64,000 nucleotides of DNA from assembly GCA_039000515.1 (NCBI GenBank), contig JBCFYV010000001.1, forward strand, positions 34,197,604 to 34,261,603, written 5' to 3'. Below are positions 13,416 to 24,842 of the stretch, in pieces. A program made the translations under genes and the position numbers. How positions within the stretch are numbered: position 1 is the stretch's first letter; the number at the start of each line of letters is the position of its first letter. The stretch comes from Timema cristinae (taxonomy: Eukaryota; Arthropoda; Insecta; Phasmatodea; Timematidae). A model generated the notes under the pieces. The model ran no database searches. It worked only from the letters and a program-made list of their open reading frames with translations, and was not told the DNA's origin.

Positions 13416-14186
13416 TATCCCTCCAAACCATCTTTAACAAGTTGTAGTTTTGTGTATAATTAAAAAAAACAACATTTTTTTAACATCGCGTTTTACTAAC
13501 TCTTTGGGATGTAGGCTTATAATTTTAATAAGTGGATTTAAAATTATTGCCATTCTTGAAAATAAATAACTAATTAAATTATAATTTATCAACTAAATAC
13601 TTAATATTATATTTTCCTCCACATTAAATGGTACAAAATGTGATATTTTTAAAGAATTATGAATAAATAGTATTGTGAACCACACATTATTTCTCACACT
13701 TTTATCTGATAATAAACATTTACTAAAAACTCGTAAGATTTGCGAAACGAAATAATAGTTTTTATAGAAACAATACACCAAAGATCATAAATGAAATAAT
13801 ACTAGTGGATCACTGCAGAAATTTCTGCAGATTATAGAACTAAAATGTATTCTACACTTTTTATTGGGAAAAGATCTCTGTAAAAAGCATTTACTCGATT
13901 TTCTAGCTAATAGTTTACTCCTCAAAGGCTTTAAATATTACATAGATCTTTTGGTGTCTAATTTGAATCAAAACATGTATTTGTCCCCTTCGAACCACGA
14001 TGAGATCTTTCAAATGACACCTCTTCCAGCTCTATCGATTTGTGGTACCAAAACACTCAAGTAGAAATTAGTTATTACTTTTAACCAAAGACATAATATT
14101 CTATCCATCCATGTACAACTATACACACATCATGGTTTCCATGGTGATGTAGACAGATAATGATTGTTCAAATAGGACATTGCATA
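13416..14186. other. unassigned interval with a short perfect palindrome
   Basis: 13813-13830 is an 18-bp perfect palindrome (ctgcagaaatttctgcag). A 66-codon frame at 13864-14064 is unrecognised. Confidence 0.5.
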
Positions 14187-14724
14187 TACAGAATGAAAAG
14201 ATGGAAAATTGGCTAGGAGATTTGGGTTTTTGTTTAAAGCTACTATTTTTGCCGACATCCCAGGCTCATAACTTTTAAAATGAGTGGACATTCGTCAAAA
14301 ACGGTTCAACAATTTTCTCGCAATTTCACTTACCGGAAAAGGGCTTATCAAATTATACATAAGAGCAGAGGTAAACATTCAAAGACAAAGAAGAGGAAGG
14401 ATAAAAATCAACAATTATATATTATATATATATATAACCTGATATCATCGGCTTGTTTGATAAACATACAAATAACTGTCATAATATTTCTATTTTTTGC
14501 ACCAAACCACTAAAGTTAGAGTTGAGTTGGTATTATTTATAATATTTTATCTACATATATACACTCATGCACAAAGCAGGGTTTCCTGTAAGAAATTAAG
14601 ATTTTTGTTGGAAACTGCTATTTTTACCGACATCCTAGATCCCTAAAATTTAAAAGGAGAGGTCGTTTGTCAAAATCTGTTCAGTCATTTCCTTGTAATT
14701 CCTATTACCAGAAATGGCCTTATC

Positions 14725-14784
<60 letters not shown>
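14187..14784. repeat. pair of direct repeats (repeat I) and an AT microsatellite
   Basis: 14187-14390 and 14585-14728 are diverged direct copies: both carry 'gctatttttgccgacatcc' or 'gctatttttaccgacatcc', then 'ggcttatcaaattata'. The second copy runs into a pure (TA)n tract at 14729-14784. The (TA)n may have expanded from the repeat's own 'aaattatata' end, because the first copy ends similarly with a short TA run near 14420-14435. Confidence 0.7.
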
Positions 14785-14785
<1 letters not shown>

Positions 14786-15189
14786 ATACACTGTTACTTA
14801 CTTTATGGCATTAGGAAGTAGGAACATTGTTACAGAAAAATTGAGAAAAGATAAATATATTTGTACACCAAAGTGCATAAGACTCAAATTCATTTTCAAT
14901 GACAAGAATTAAAAAGTATATACACATATATTTGCATATATCTATGTTTGCTCATACCTCAAACAAAATAAATTCTAAATAAAATAAAAAAATAAAATAA
15001 ATAAAATTCTACTAAAAATGAAATATTTGTATTTTTAATAGTATTACAACTTTACAATGATAAACCATTACCTATCTTAAATAAGTCTTAGTTGCGGAGA
15101 GCTGATGAAGTTTGGCAAATTTATTTCTTGTAAAATACTCTCAAAGTTATTTTCATGAGATAGTGAGAATTTTCATCCTGTTTATAATG
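14785..15189. other. AT-rich interval
   Basis: No gene recognised. Confidence 0.4.
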
Positions 15190-15500
15190 ATACACAGTGT
15201 CTAGATATGAAATTTAACCAAGCGAGGATCGAGAAAAGAAATTTTCTCTACTTTTGATCTTTAGTAAACTACCCTAAGATTTAGAGTTAGATATCTAATT
15301 TTAAAAACCCCTCTGGAGGGCCTTATGAAAACTCTAGATACAAAGTCCAATCGTTAAAGTAGTTTCGGCTCTGGCCTAAGGTATAGACAGACAGACAGCA
15401 TTGCGAAAACAACTTTTTTGGTTTCAGGGGGCCGTGTAACGTCAACATTTATCAAAATCTCGAGTTAGAATTTTTTAACGATCAAAATACTTTCTCTCCA
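15190..15500. repeat. repeat H, unclassified interspersed repeat
   Basis: Shares with 20060-20410 (same orientation) and 51590-51815 (opposite orientation) a series of blocks: 'ggccttatgaaaactctaga', 'gtttcggctctggcctaagg', 'agacagacagacagcattgc' and 'catttatcaaaatctcgagt'. There is no coding potential. Boundaries are uncertain. Confidence 0.65.
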
Positions 15501-16020
15501 AGCTGTATATAGAAAGTAGAAAGCATAAACTATATTGAAAACCATTTATTAAATTGGTTACTACTGGTTCATCAGACCTCTAAAATGGCTTATTATGTTC
15601 TGTGTTATAAATTAGTTAATAATATATGTGTTTTTTGATTTACGAATGGATACAAACTTATATGGGACGTTTAGAATTGAGAATATATTGTTAAATTTAG
15701 GCGACCCTTTCTCCACAGTGGTTTCAGAGATACGTCTGGGGGCTAAAGTTTGGGGAGGGAGGCTAGGTTGGTGTTTTAGGTTAAGTGGCGTAAGTAGTTT
15801 CAAATAACCTACATGTTAACCAAATGTTTGACTTATGCCCATGTATCATTTCAGTTAAATCATTTTGGTGGTTTTTAAATGAATGGGTGAAGTATAATTG
15901 TAACACTTAACACATTACTTCAGAGTGATGTCTTCATTGTAGAATAGTAGATTTGCTAAGAAAGAAAATTAATGTTATTTCATAGATAAATATTTTCACG
16001 CCTAAATGTTTTAAACACCC
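15501..16020. other. unassigned interval
   Basis: No gene or recognisable repeat. Confidence 0.4.
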
Positions 16021-16275
16021 ACTTCAGTGGCCGCGTGGTCTAACGCGCTACTCTAGTAGTAGACTAGACTGCCAATGATGGACAGATCATGGTTCAAATC
16101 CCGGTTGGGTGAATTGAGGGTGGCTTTTTCAAAATGGTTTTTAATTCCCAATTCCACGCAAACGCGGGCATATTTCCTATAAATATAATATTCCTAATCC
16201 TTAAAAACATTAGCGTAGCTAGTACATAAGCGTACAACCTGAATGGGTAGTAAGATGAAGTGCTATAACATACGT
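16021..16275 (+). repeat. SINE family C copy, complete
   Basis: Head 'agtggccgcgtggtctaacg' (A-box region), B-box 'ggttcaaatcccgg', body, 'cattagcgtagctagtacat' and 3' module 'gaatgggtagtaagatgaag'. One of the better-preserved C copies. Confidence 0.9.
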
Positions 16276-16388
16276 TGTAGCTGGTGAAAGTATCCACCAC
16301 TTAGGACTATTCACAGTGCCGGTATATTACGATTTAGTAATAAATGACATTATGCTGCGTTGAATTTATTGATTGGTTTAATTCAAGT

Positions 16389-16706
16389 GTATTACAAATT
16401 ATCATTATTATTAGCACCGCGTCTTACTACCCATTCGGGTTATACGCACTTACGCTAATGTGTAATGGTAGGGTAATTGTGAGATTAAATGGAGGACCTA
16501 CAGTTTAACGTGGAATCCGAACCACGGTAGAGGCCTGGCATTCCCCACATTCATAAGTTGTGATTAATACACGTCTTGTCAGAGGTTAAGGAAGGGTTTG
16601 GCAATCAGATAAATCCGTGTCGGGATCGAGGATTGAATCCCACACCCTGATTACAGAAGTCCGACACCTTGCCCCTAGACCACCAGGTCACCTGTATTAC
16701 AAATTA
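16389..16706 (-). repeat. SINE family A copy with 13-bp TSD
   Basis: The SINE body (16402-16693) is flanked by perfect GTATTACAAATTA duplications at 16389-16401 and 16694-16706. It is a long-subfamily copy with an intact tRNA-like head and shared 3' module. The perfect duplication implies recent target-primed integration. Confidence 0.95.
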
Positions 16707-17249
16707 ATGTGAGCGTATAATCCAGAGCAGCATTGTACCTACATTGCTGAATCAAATTAAATTAATTGTAAAATCATGCATAGGACTGATCCGGTCATCA
16801 TGTATCAATTTATAATACACATGCATTTAAAAACTTATAGATGACTATAACACACTCAAATTCATGTGATCAAAAGGAAAACCAATCTAAATTAGGCCGC
16901 ACACTTCATACGCAGTAAACTTCACGAGTTTTGTCCCCTGAACCCCTCCCCAACCCCTCCTCACCTCTCCCCAAAAAGTTTAGCTTATTTATGAAACCCT
17001 CTTGATTTAACAAGGATAAATATCGATTTTGAATATATTTACCATACTTATTCCTAGAGGAGCACTTAACAAAATAAATGAACTTAACATTATATTTGAA
17101 AAAAAAAAAGTTTTTGAACTTTTCTCCAGTTTGTTATCCATGAATTTAAGTTCATTTTTAAAGTCAACAGTGGTAACTTATGTGTTGTGAAAATATATTT
17201 ACAAAGTTTATTAGCATTCAATGATTTATAAAATTATATAACTCACAAC
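16707..17249. other. unassigned interval
   Basis: AT-rich apart from a C-rich patch near 16930-16975. No gene recognised. Confidence 0.4.
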
Positions 17250-17480
17250 TGTGGTCACATGGTCTAAGCTGCTAGCTACTCTTGCAGTAGACTATAATGC
17301 TGATGAGGAGAGATAGGATCGAATACCAGTCTTTCCAATTGGTTTTCTACTTTTCCTCCTTGCAACATGCAAATGTGGTTAAACGTTTTATAAATATAAC
17401 CTCCTTCATCCCTTGAACAATTATCGTAATTAGTACATTATTGTGTAACCAAAACGGATAGTGAAACGTGGTGCTAGAAA
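17250..17480 (+). repeat. SINE family C copy, degenerate
   Basis: 'gtggtcacatggtctaagc', B-box-like 'gatcgaataccag', 'gcaaatgtggttaaacg', then 3' module 'acggatagtgaaacgtggtg'. Confidence 0.75.
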
Positions 17481-18014
17481 AAAATCTATTAGAAAATAAA
17501 TCAAGAATGGAGTGCCACAGGCTAATCATCTAAAAAGTTAATAAAACATCTTATTTCATTATTTTGTTGAAATAAAATCAAAATGCACTCTGTTTGAGAA
17601 TGTATATTTTAAAAACTGTTAAATTACACAATTGTTCAAATGAGTGAAAAGGTCACACTATGGAACACCTCAAAAGGCTGACGGTCCTCTAAACCCTGTT
17701 CTGCTGTTTGGATACAAATAAAAAGTCAGTGAGGATAAATGGTATATTTTGGCCCAGTTGTATTGGCCGGTTCTTGCCCTAGTAACCGTCATGGCTGTGT
17801 AGGGGACTTTGTAGCAGACAGGTTGAGTCGTCTGCTTACTCTGTTAACAAAGACTAAAGTAAATATTTGCAAGACTTTCAGCCAAACTACACCACCACCA
17901 CAACCACGAGATTGCTGTAGTGTATTTAGAATGGTTGATTCATACCCCCTCCAACCCCCACCGTAACTACTGTCCGTCTAGGATATACGTATCATGATTA
18001 CAGTAAAGGGGTAG
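17481..18014. other. unassigned interval
   Basis: A 75-codon frame at 17739-17966 has no recognisable domain. Confidence 0.4.
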
Positions 18015-18140
18015 AGATAAGGAAGAGATATAATTAAGAGGACATGTACCCCCATTTGCGTGGAGGGAGAGTTAGAGTATCTTGCCGGTATTCAATCCCT
18101 GACCCCCATGCCACCATTATATAAGAGTAGATGAGCTTTA
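18015..18140 (-). repeat. SINE C/B body fragment
   Basis: 'gtacccccatttgcgtggag' and 'ggagagttagagt', then a decayed B-box complement. The 3' module is missing. Confidence 0.6.
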
Positions 18141-18804
18141 TGTTTATTCTTATGGATCATCGACGTGGATTTCAAATTATTAAATTGATACAATATTTAG
18201 GAATCAAATGGAAGAAAGCTGCATTCAAATTAAACTCCATTTCACAAACTTACGATGGATAATAAAAGTAATTAATTTAATGTATTTTAATTTTATTTTA
18301 GCATAATGATATGTCTAGTCTTAGAAATTGTTCTTTAATGCTTATAACCATTTTCAATTTATTAAATTCGAATGTGTAATAAATTTATTTTTGAAAATTA
18401 AATTCAAACTTTGTATCTCATGCATGACAACTTGATGCGATGCAACCAATCTTGTTTAGAAAAAGCTATAAATGCTATAATAATCTTAGACATTTATTAT
18501 TTAAATAATAAAAGTTTAGACATGAGTGTTTTATTTCTATTTAAATATCGTCATATTTAAGATATCTCACACTATTAAATTACAACCTTAGCCAAATTCT
18601 ACATTAATTATAGGAAGGTTTTATTAACCTTGTGTTGTTGTAGATACTCGTTAGTAAAAAAAAAAGCAACGAATAGTATCTAAAATACGTAAACTAACTA
18701 AAAACTCATTTAAGACAAAATAAAAAGACATTGAGGCTAAGACAATAGGAAAGGTATAACTATATGAATGTATGGAATAAACAATATTAATGAACAATGG
18801 AATG

Positions 18805-18986
18805 AACCACTTTGGTGGAGGCATTTTCTATTGGTTTTCTTCTTTCCCTTCACGCAAATACCAGTACACTTCCTTTAGGATAAATATACCTCATCCCTAA
18901 AACATTAGTGTAAAAAGCACATTATTTTTCATATAGCCCTATCGAGTAATGAGATGCGGTGCTAATATATATATATATATATATAT
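18805..18986 (+). repeat. internally deleted SINE C copy with TA tail
   Basis: 'cactttggtggaggcatttt' joins directly to the body ('ttccettcacgcaaa'-like, 'cagtacacttcctttagg') and the 3' module 'gagatgcggtgctaata', followed by (TA)n. Most of the tRNA-like head after the A box is deleted. Confidence 0.7.
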
Positions 18987-19069
18987 ATTTTAGAGAGACT
19001 ATATACTATACACATATATGCATACTTAATCATGCTGTTACCTTACGGGATAGGAAATAAACTGTGCAT

Positions 19070-19370
19070 AAAAAAAACTCCGTACTTAATTCAACCTCAC
19101 TAGCTTTCTCCACACTTTCCTATCCTTGCATACTCCCTTCGCTCCAACAATATCCATACACTCAGTCATACATACATGCTTTTTTATTCTTAAAACTCTT
19201 AGTATTTCTCTTTTTCGTTTATTCGTCTACAACATTTAGCCACGTCTTACATGGTCTACGCCTTCCTTTTGATACACACACTCTACCTTCATATATTTGC
19301 ATCGTCACTAGATCCACTCTCATTATGTCAACATGCCCAAACCAACGTTATATATATATATTATGTCTCA
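19070..19370 (-). pseudogene. LINE reverse-transcriptase C-terminal relic
   Basis: On the minus strand, from about 19350 down, the translation reads 'RWFGHVDIMRVDLVTMQIYE', then 'SKGRRRPCKTWLNVVDE'. This is the familiar LINE ORF2 tail (RWFGHV.RM…YEGRV.G.RGRGRP..TW). Farther on comes 'VCKDRKVWRKLV', like the terminal 'A.DR..WR' motif. Stops and low-complexity inserts interrupt it. The long plus-strand frame here is an antisense artefact. Confidence 0.7.
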
Positions 19371-20059
19371 AACTCAATGCCAGATCAACTACTTTGAGAA
19401 AACTTGTAGTCTAGACGCAATAAAATGCAGGGATCACGATTGTACATAAAATAATGGCCCTTATAACTCTCTTTTGACGTTCAGTTTATTTGAGTAATAG
19501 CAACTTATAGGCTACAAACAAACAATAAATAAAAATACTATATAAATGTATTTTATGTAAGCCCTAACTTTGCAAATGTTGTAGTTTTAACAATAAGAGA
19601 AAATAAAATTTTAAGGGGCATCGCACATACCTTACCTCTTCTGTACATAAATAAATAAATGGAGAGATCAACTTATAACTAGTAAGATTTATGAAAGGAA
19701 ATAATAATCATTGTTGCAGAAACATGACAAAGAAAGAACATCACATTCCACCAAATATATAAATATATTGAGAAAAAAGTTATATCTCGGTTCACCAAAG
19801 AAAATAGCAATCAACTCCCGATTTCATATACCTCAATTTAAATTATATTTTGGTAAATTACTCAGAAACTACTTTTTTTTATTAACATATATTTCAAATA
19901 AAAGTGTTTTAATTTAATTAGTACTACAGTTTTATAATTATAAGGTATTTTGTATCTTAAAATAGTTTATCAAATTTGGAAATATCTGCAATTTTAAAGT
20001 ACCCTTTAAGACATCTTTATGGGGAAATTAGAACTGACACTTTGTTCTGTTAAACAGTG
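19371..20059. other. unassigned interval
   Basis: No gene recognised. A 68-codon Lys-rich frame at 19711-19917 looks like chance. Confidence 0.4.
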
Positions 20060-20145
20060 TATAGATAAGAATCGTAACCAAAAGCGTTTATATAGATTTT
20101 CTCCAAATCCACTTTTTCTCTCTTTGCACTTCAATAAACTATCTT

Positions 20146-20180
<35 letters not shown>

Positions 20181-20410
20181 TAATTTCAAATACACCTCGG
20201 ATGAACCTTATAAAAACCCTAGATGCCCGGTTTCAGCCCGAGCGGTAAAATTGTTTCAGCTCTTGACTAAGATACAGATAGACCCACATAAAGGCAACAT
20301 CGCAAAAAAAAAAAAAAAATGAAAAAACACTTCAATTTACATCAAAATCTCAAACTAGATTTTTTTGGACGACAACAATACTATCTCTACCCGAGGGGTC
20401 ATGATAAAGT
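20060..20410. repeat. repeat H, second copy
   Basis: Same order of blocks as 15190-15500: 'ccttataaaaaccctagatg', 'gtttcagctcttgactaag', 'catcaaaatctcaaactaga'. It is interrupted by an ATT microsatellite at 20148-20180 and an A run near 20306. Confidence 0.65.
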
Positions 20411-20492
20411 AAAAAGGTCCTTTGTGTAACTGACAAAGTAAATTTTAAACTGATTTGTTTCTTATCAAATATAAAAGTTCTTACAATAATCT

Positions 20493-20785
20493 TTTTTACT
20501 AAACTTGGGTGACCTGGTGGTCTAGGGGTAAGGTGTCGGACTTCTATGCTGGCGGCCGGGGTTCAATCCTCGGTCCCGGCACAGATTTATCTGATTACCA
20601 AACCCTTCCTTCACCTCTGACAAGACGTGTATTAATCACAACTTGTGAATGTGAGGAATGCCAGGCCTCCACCGTGGTTCGGATTCCACGTTAAACTGTA
20701 GGTCCTCCATTTCATCTCACAATCACCCTACCATTACACATTAGCGTAAGTGCGTATAACCCGAACGGGTAGTAAGACGCGGTGC

Positions 20786-20816
<31 letters not shown>

Positions 20817-20828
20817 TTTACTAAACTT
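20493..20828 (+). repeat. SINE family A copy, complete, with TSD
   Basis: The tRNA-like head begins 'ggtgacctggtggtctaggg' with B box 'ggttcaatcctcgg', then the body and 3' module and (AAT)n at about 20788-20815. TTTTACTAAACTT-like direct repeats flank it. It is close to the consensus of the long subfamily. Confidence 0.95.
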
Positions 20829-21024
20829 CTTTTTAAAGTAACGTAGCATTGTCTAAGTTGTCCAGGATGAAAAAAATTGAACAAAAAAGAGCAAACAATA
20901 GTTCAATTTATTATATTTCTACCTAGTTCAAGTTCATAGCTGGTTATTTAGGAATATCAAATATAGTATATTTACGATAACTTGGACCTTTTATTTGACA
21001 GTTGAAAAGTTATAATAAAACAGA

Positions 21025-21268
21025 CCACTTCAGTGGAAGCATGGTCTAAGGCACTACTTTCACAATATTATAGACTACCAATGACGGGGAGATCATGGTT
21101 CGATCCCGGTCAGGTGCACTGAGAGGGGTTTATCCTTAATTGTTTCCCCAACCTCTCTACATGCAAATGCTGGTACACTTCCTCTAAATGCAACCTTCCT
21201 CATCCCTGACCCACTAGCTTTTTTAGTTTATCGGCCTATAGCCTGGATGGGTAGTAAGCCGCGATGCT
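21025..21268 (+). repeat. SINE family C copy
   Basis: 'ccacttcagtggaagcatgg', B box 'ggttcgatcccgg', body, and 3' module 'gatgggtagtaagccgcgat'. A further decayed fragment lies at about 21395-21490 ('ggccagaatttgaatctcgg'). Confidence 0.85.
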
Positions 21269-21689
21269 ACATCATTGTCAAATCTACGAATCGAATGGAA
21301 AAAATCGGAATGGGTTTAGCAACATACAAAATCTCTCTGAATAGACTAGATGGAATGAATATACTAACTTACTACCCACACTAAAGATTCTGTGGGATAA
21401 TGGGTTAGTTTCACATTGTTTGGTGTCCTGGCGATGGAGAGGCCAGAATTTGAATCTCGGTTGTATGTACCAAGGGCTTTTTTTTAACTAAACGTTTTCC
21501 AAAAAGAAAGTAAAATTATCATATATTTATTTTTAGTTGATAAGAATTCTTTTCATGTTTTTTAAGTAAAAACTTTTTGAATTTATTAAAATATTCCTAT
21601 GATTTATTTGATAATTTGCTATAATGTTTTGAAATATTTTGGTAGTCAATTGTACTCTTATGAGATGGAAAAGTAATACTTGGAGAGTT

Positions 21690-21965
21690 TTTAAATGCCA
21701 TCCTGGAGAATACTTGAAAAGATAGAATGGACAGTCAGGGTGACAAATGAAGATGTTCTAAGAGGAGTGGGTGAGAAGAAAACAATTTTGAATGGATAGG
21801 ATACATCCTCGGGAGGAACTATCTTCTGCACGACGTCATAGAGGAGCTTATAAAGAAGGAGGACTCAAATATTAGATGACTTGAAGGAAATAAGAACATT
21901 CTGGAAGCTCAAAGAGGGCTCAAAGATCACTGACAAAAGGAATGGATCCTTTGTAAGACAGAACA
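21690..21965 (+). pseudogene. LINE reverse-transcriptase C-terminal relic
   Basis: The plus strand encodes 'KIEWTVRVTNEDVLRGVGEK', then after frame breaks 'ILDDLKE' and 'FWKLKEGS'. This is the post-RT tail common in CR1/RTE-like LINEs (WTDRVSNEEVLRRVGE…LDDLKE…YW.LKE.A.DR..W). Several stops make it a pseudogene, and only the 3' end of the element remains. Confidence 0.75.
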
Positions 21966-22073
21966 CATAATATAAATGATATTTTATCTATTTACCCTGA
22001 AATACAATAGTTTTCCATTACTATTCATAGTGTCATCCCATCTTTTAAGCTTCACCATAGTCTAGTGCTGGGA

Positions 22074-22200
22074 TTCCCAAACATTTTAGACCTAAGGCAC
22101 CCTTACCATATCGAAGTCCTTATTAATAATTCCACACTAAAATTAATAACATTCAATAGCGACAATTAAATTTTACAGGTCTTTTCAAAATTAAAACTTG
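22074..22200. mobile_element. possible hAT terminal fragment
   Basis: 'agtgctgggattcccaaaca' followed by 'ttttagacctaaggcaccc' resembles hAT (Charlie/Buster-type) left ends. No matching right end or TSD was identified. Confidence 0.4.
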
Positions 22201-22805
22201 ATTAAGTATTAAAAGAAAAAAATATATATATTTTACATCTACTTAATTATGAAAAAACTCAATTTGCAAAGTGAAAATTTTAGATCGGTATACTGGGTGT
22301 TCCTGGGTTAAACGGCCTAGCTTTAAGAAGTGGTAGTGGTTCAAAAAACTAGCTTAAAATGTATTTGAATATTTACTTTCTTAGCTTCCTTTTCGTGCAA
22401 ACAGCACAAAACTAAATAAAAACACGTTTTTCTGGAGTTAGGTGTGTGGCACTAAACACCTCTAAATCTTGGAGCACCTCAGCAGAACATGCCACAGTTA
22501 ATAGTAAACAACACACCAGTCCATCTAGAAATGGGAATACGTTCTGAGGGTCATCATTAACGGTCCTACATCACAGAAAGTGCTTTCCATTATTACATGT
22601 GCAGTGTTGCGCACTTAACTCCTATGCAACTTGTTGTACACGCATGCTTGAACAGCTTTGCTCACCCGGCGATGTACACTGACACTTTGAACACAATTTA
22701 ATGGTATTATCATAGTTTTCCGGATGTAAATGTACAAAGATGTTGTATTAATTTTGGCTCAAACAAGCTATATGTGCAGTTTGGGCCATTTCCAAATATC
22801 TATAT
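22201..22805. other. unassigned interval
   Basis: No gene recognised. GC rises modestly at 22440-22690. Confidence 0.4.
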
Positions 22806-23010
22806 CTATACTTCTATACTAATATTATAAAAAGGAAAGATTTGATTTTTTGTTTTTTTGTTTGTAATGGATAAACTAAAAAACAACTGGACTGATTTAA
22901 AAAATTCTTTCACCAATATAAAGCTACATTATCAGCGAGTAACATAGGTTATATTTTATTTTGAAAATGTAATTTATTCCTCATAAAAAATGTCGATAGT
23001 ATATTATATA
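22806..23010 (+). mobile_element. Lep1/Helitron-like repeat fragment
   Basis: 'tctatactaatattataaaa', followed by 'gtttgtaatggataaac' and 'aactggactgattt', is a start motif common to non-autonomous Helitron-like (Lep1-type) repeats in arthropods. The far end is not defined and there is no coding capacity. Confidence 0.45.
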
Positions 23011-23270
23011 GTCGTTTAAAAAAAAAGTTTTTGAAGGGAAAGTGGGGTTGGTGAAGAGGGTGGGGGTTAGGTGTGAGGAAAGAGGAATGAGATGAAAATA
23101 GGAGGGATGATAAAAAGAGGGAGGGGGCTATACAGTGATGGTAGGACTGTATTTAAAAAAAAGTTTTGTTTTTATATTGACATGATGGATGATTTGAAGC
23201 TTTGTTTTACAGCATTATTTACAATATTTCTTTACGGGGAAGGGGCTAGTACTGTATTTAAAAAAAAAAA
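23011..23270. other. G-rich/A-run interval
   Basis: Two poly-A-preceded blocks ('taaaaaaaaagtttttg', 'tttaaaaaaaagttttg') around purine-rich DNA. No gene. Confidence 0.4.
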
Positions 23271-23412
23271 TAGCACCACATATTACTACCCGTTCGTGTT
23301 GTACACTTATGTACTAATTACGCTAATGGTGTAGGGATAGAAATGGTTGTTTTTAGAGGAAGTGTACCTGCATTTGCATGGAGAAAAAGGAGGGTCGGAA
23401 ATCATTTAGGAA
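23271..23412 (-). repeat. SINE family C fragment
   Basis: 3' module 'tagcaccacatattactacc' and body 'gtgtacctgcatttgcatgg' and 'aaatcatttagg'. The tRNA-like head is absent, so it is a 5'-truncated copy. Confidence 0.8.
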
Positions 23413-23419
23413 ATATATA

Positions 23420-23496
23420 TAAATAACAGGTCAGGAGGATAGAGAAAAAGACCGCAAGGGAGGCCAATAAAGAGATGGTAGGAGCGGATAGACAGA

Positions 23497-23536
<40 letters not shown>

Positions 23537-23860
23537 GCACCGCGTCTTACTACCCGTTTGGGTTATACGCACTTACGCTAATGTGTAATGGTAGGGTGAT
23601 TGTGAGATGAAATGAAGGACCTACAGTTTAACGTGGAATCCGAACCACGGTGGCGGCCTGGCATTCCACACATTCGCAAGATGTCTTGTCAGAGGTGTAG
23701 GAAGGATAGACAGAAAATGTACAAGTTAGAGGAGAAGAATGAAAGGAACTAAAGAAGGAATAACAGTGGAAGGATTTTACATTTTATTAAATCTACCAGG
23801 CTACAGGCTGGACACCGTTGATGATGTTGAATATGATGGTTAATCTTACAGATCCATTTA
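23420..23860 (+). pseudogene. LINE tail relic split by a SINE
   Basis: With the SINE at 23498-23704 removed, the flanking sequence reads, with stops, like a LINE ORF2 tail ('RKRPQGRPIKRW…ERIDRK', then a Lys/Arg-rich stretch). The duplicated GATAGACAGAA at the SINE borders lies within it. Assignment rests on the short GRP.KRW motif and is moderate. Confidence 0.5.
23487..23715 (-). repeat. 5'-truncated SINE family A copy with TSD
   Basis: The SINE (23498-23704) is flanked by perfect GATAGACAGAA at 23487-23497 and 23705-23715. It ends in the middle of the body and lacks the tRNA-like head, as expected from incomplete reverse transcription. It belongs to the short subfamily because the 'gtgattaatacac' segment is missing. 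It starts with ATT repeats. Confidence 0.9.
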
Positions 23861-24589
23861 TCCACTAAAAAAAAACAAAAAATCACCATAGACATTCTCT
23901 ATTTTGCGTTGCAAGGCATCTTGTGTTAACATACATTTCCACTACTCTGTGAATCACTGCATTGCTCGAGCAGATTCCGCGTGTGAACCCAGCTCTATGT
24001 TGTCCATCAGACTTTGACATACTCAGGCCACGCCACTGCTCCGGAAATTGGACTTGCGATGCGTTTCTATTTCCCCTTATATCCTTGACCCTACCAAATT
24101 TGATCTTTGATAGGATTTATCTACAGGAGGAGCATATCCGCACCAGAGAGACATAATTTAATAAAAAAAAAAGTTTTCATTCCCACTTATGATGTGTGTA
24201 CGTAAAGAGCTGGGAAGAAGCGGAAATGGATTTTCCAGTTTCCGTTAGCGACATGTCATGTTGGCTTATATATATATATATATATATATATTGTCGTAGC
24301 TTATTTTCTATTCGAGACCTAGAATTTGCAATATCCTGTAGTTTGAAATAATTTCACACTTTACAAACATGGATGTTTATGTAATTTACATACATGCATG
24401 GTTAACCACAATGCTATAGTAATATTTAAAAGCATGATGAACATCCAGGGCGAAATTTGAGCCCAGCCTGGTGAAATATTGGAAATTATTTTACCAATTG
24501 CGAAAAATTTAACTCTTTGATCGGCACTTCTTTATAATTTAATTTTCTTAAACTATTTTACATCCAATACCGTTTCCAGCCTGTGGCTT
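23861..24589. other. unassigned interval with TA microsatellite
   Basis: (TA)n lies at about 24268-24291. Part of 24430-24540 looks like a decayed tRNA-like sequence but is not classifiable. No gene. Confidence 0.4.
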
Positions 24590-24842
24590 GGGTCAGTTTT
24601 TTTTTATTAAAGCCATGTATTTTCCATTACTCTCTGGATAAGCCTGTCCTAGCTTTATATGACTTATAATCTAACCTAAGACTAGGACAGGCACAGACAT
24701 CCAGTCCCCACCCGTTAATTTAACAATGTGAAAGGGTAAACCCGCATCTCACCAATGATACATTTTGGGCCATGTCGGAAATCTAACCCGGGACCCTTAG
24801 CTCAGTAGACAGACACATTACCAAATGAGCTAAGTTGTCGGA
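24590..24842 (-). repeat. SINE family D copy
   Basis: 'ccagcctgtggcttgggtca', 'gacttataatctaacctaag', 'tcaccaatgatacattttgg', then tRNA-like head complement 'aatctaacccgggaccctta' and 'ccaaatgagctaagttgtcg'. The head would be a tRNA with 'agctcatttggtaatgtgtc' as A-box region. Confidence 0.8.

Noticed and set aside
13813..13830. 18-bp perfect palindrome as a regulatory site
   Set aside because: Short, with no gene nearby and no repetition elsewhere in the window.
19064..19414. 116-codon plus-strand frame
   Set aside because: It is antisense to a LINE ORF2 tail that reads clearly on the minus strand.
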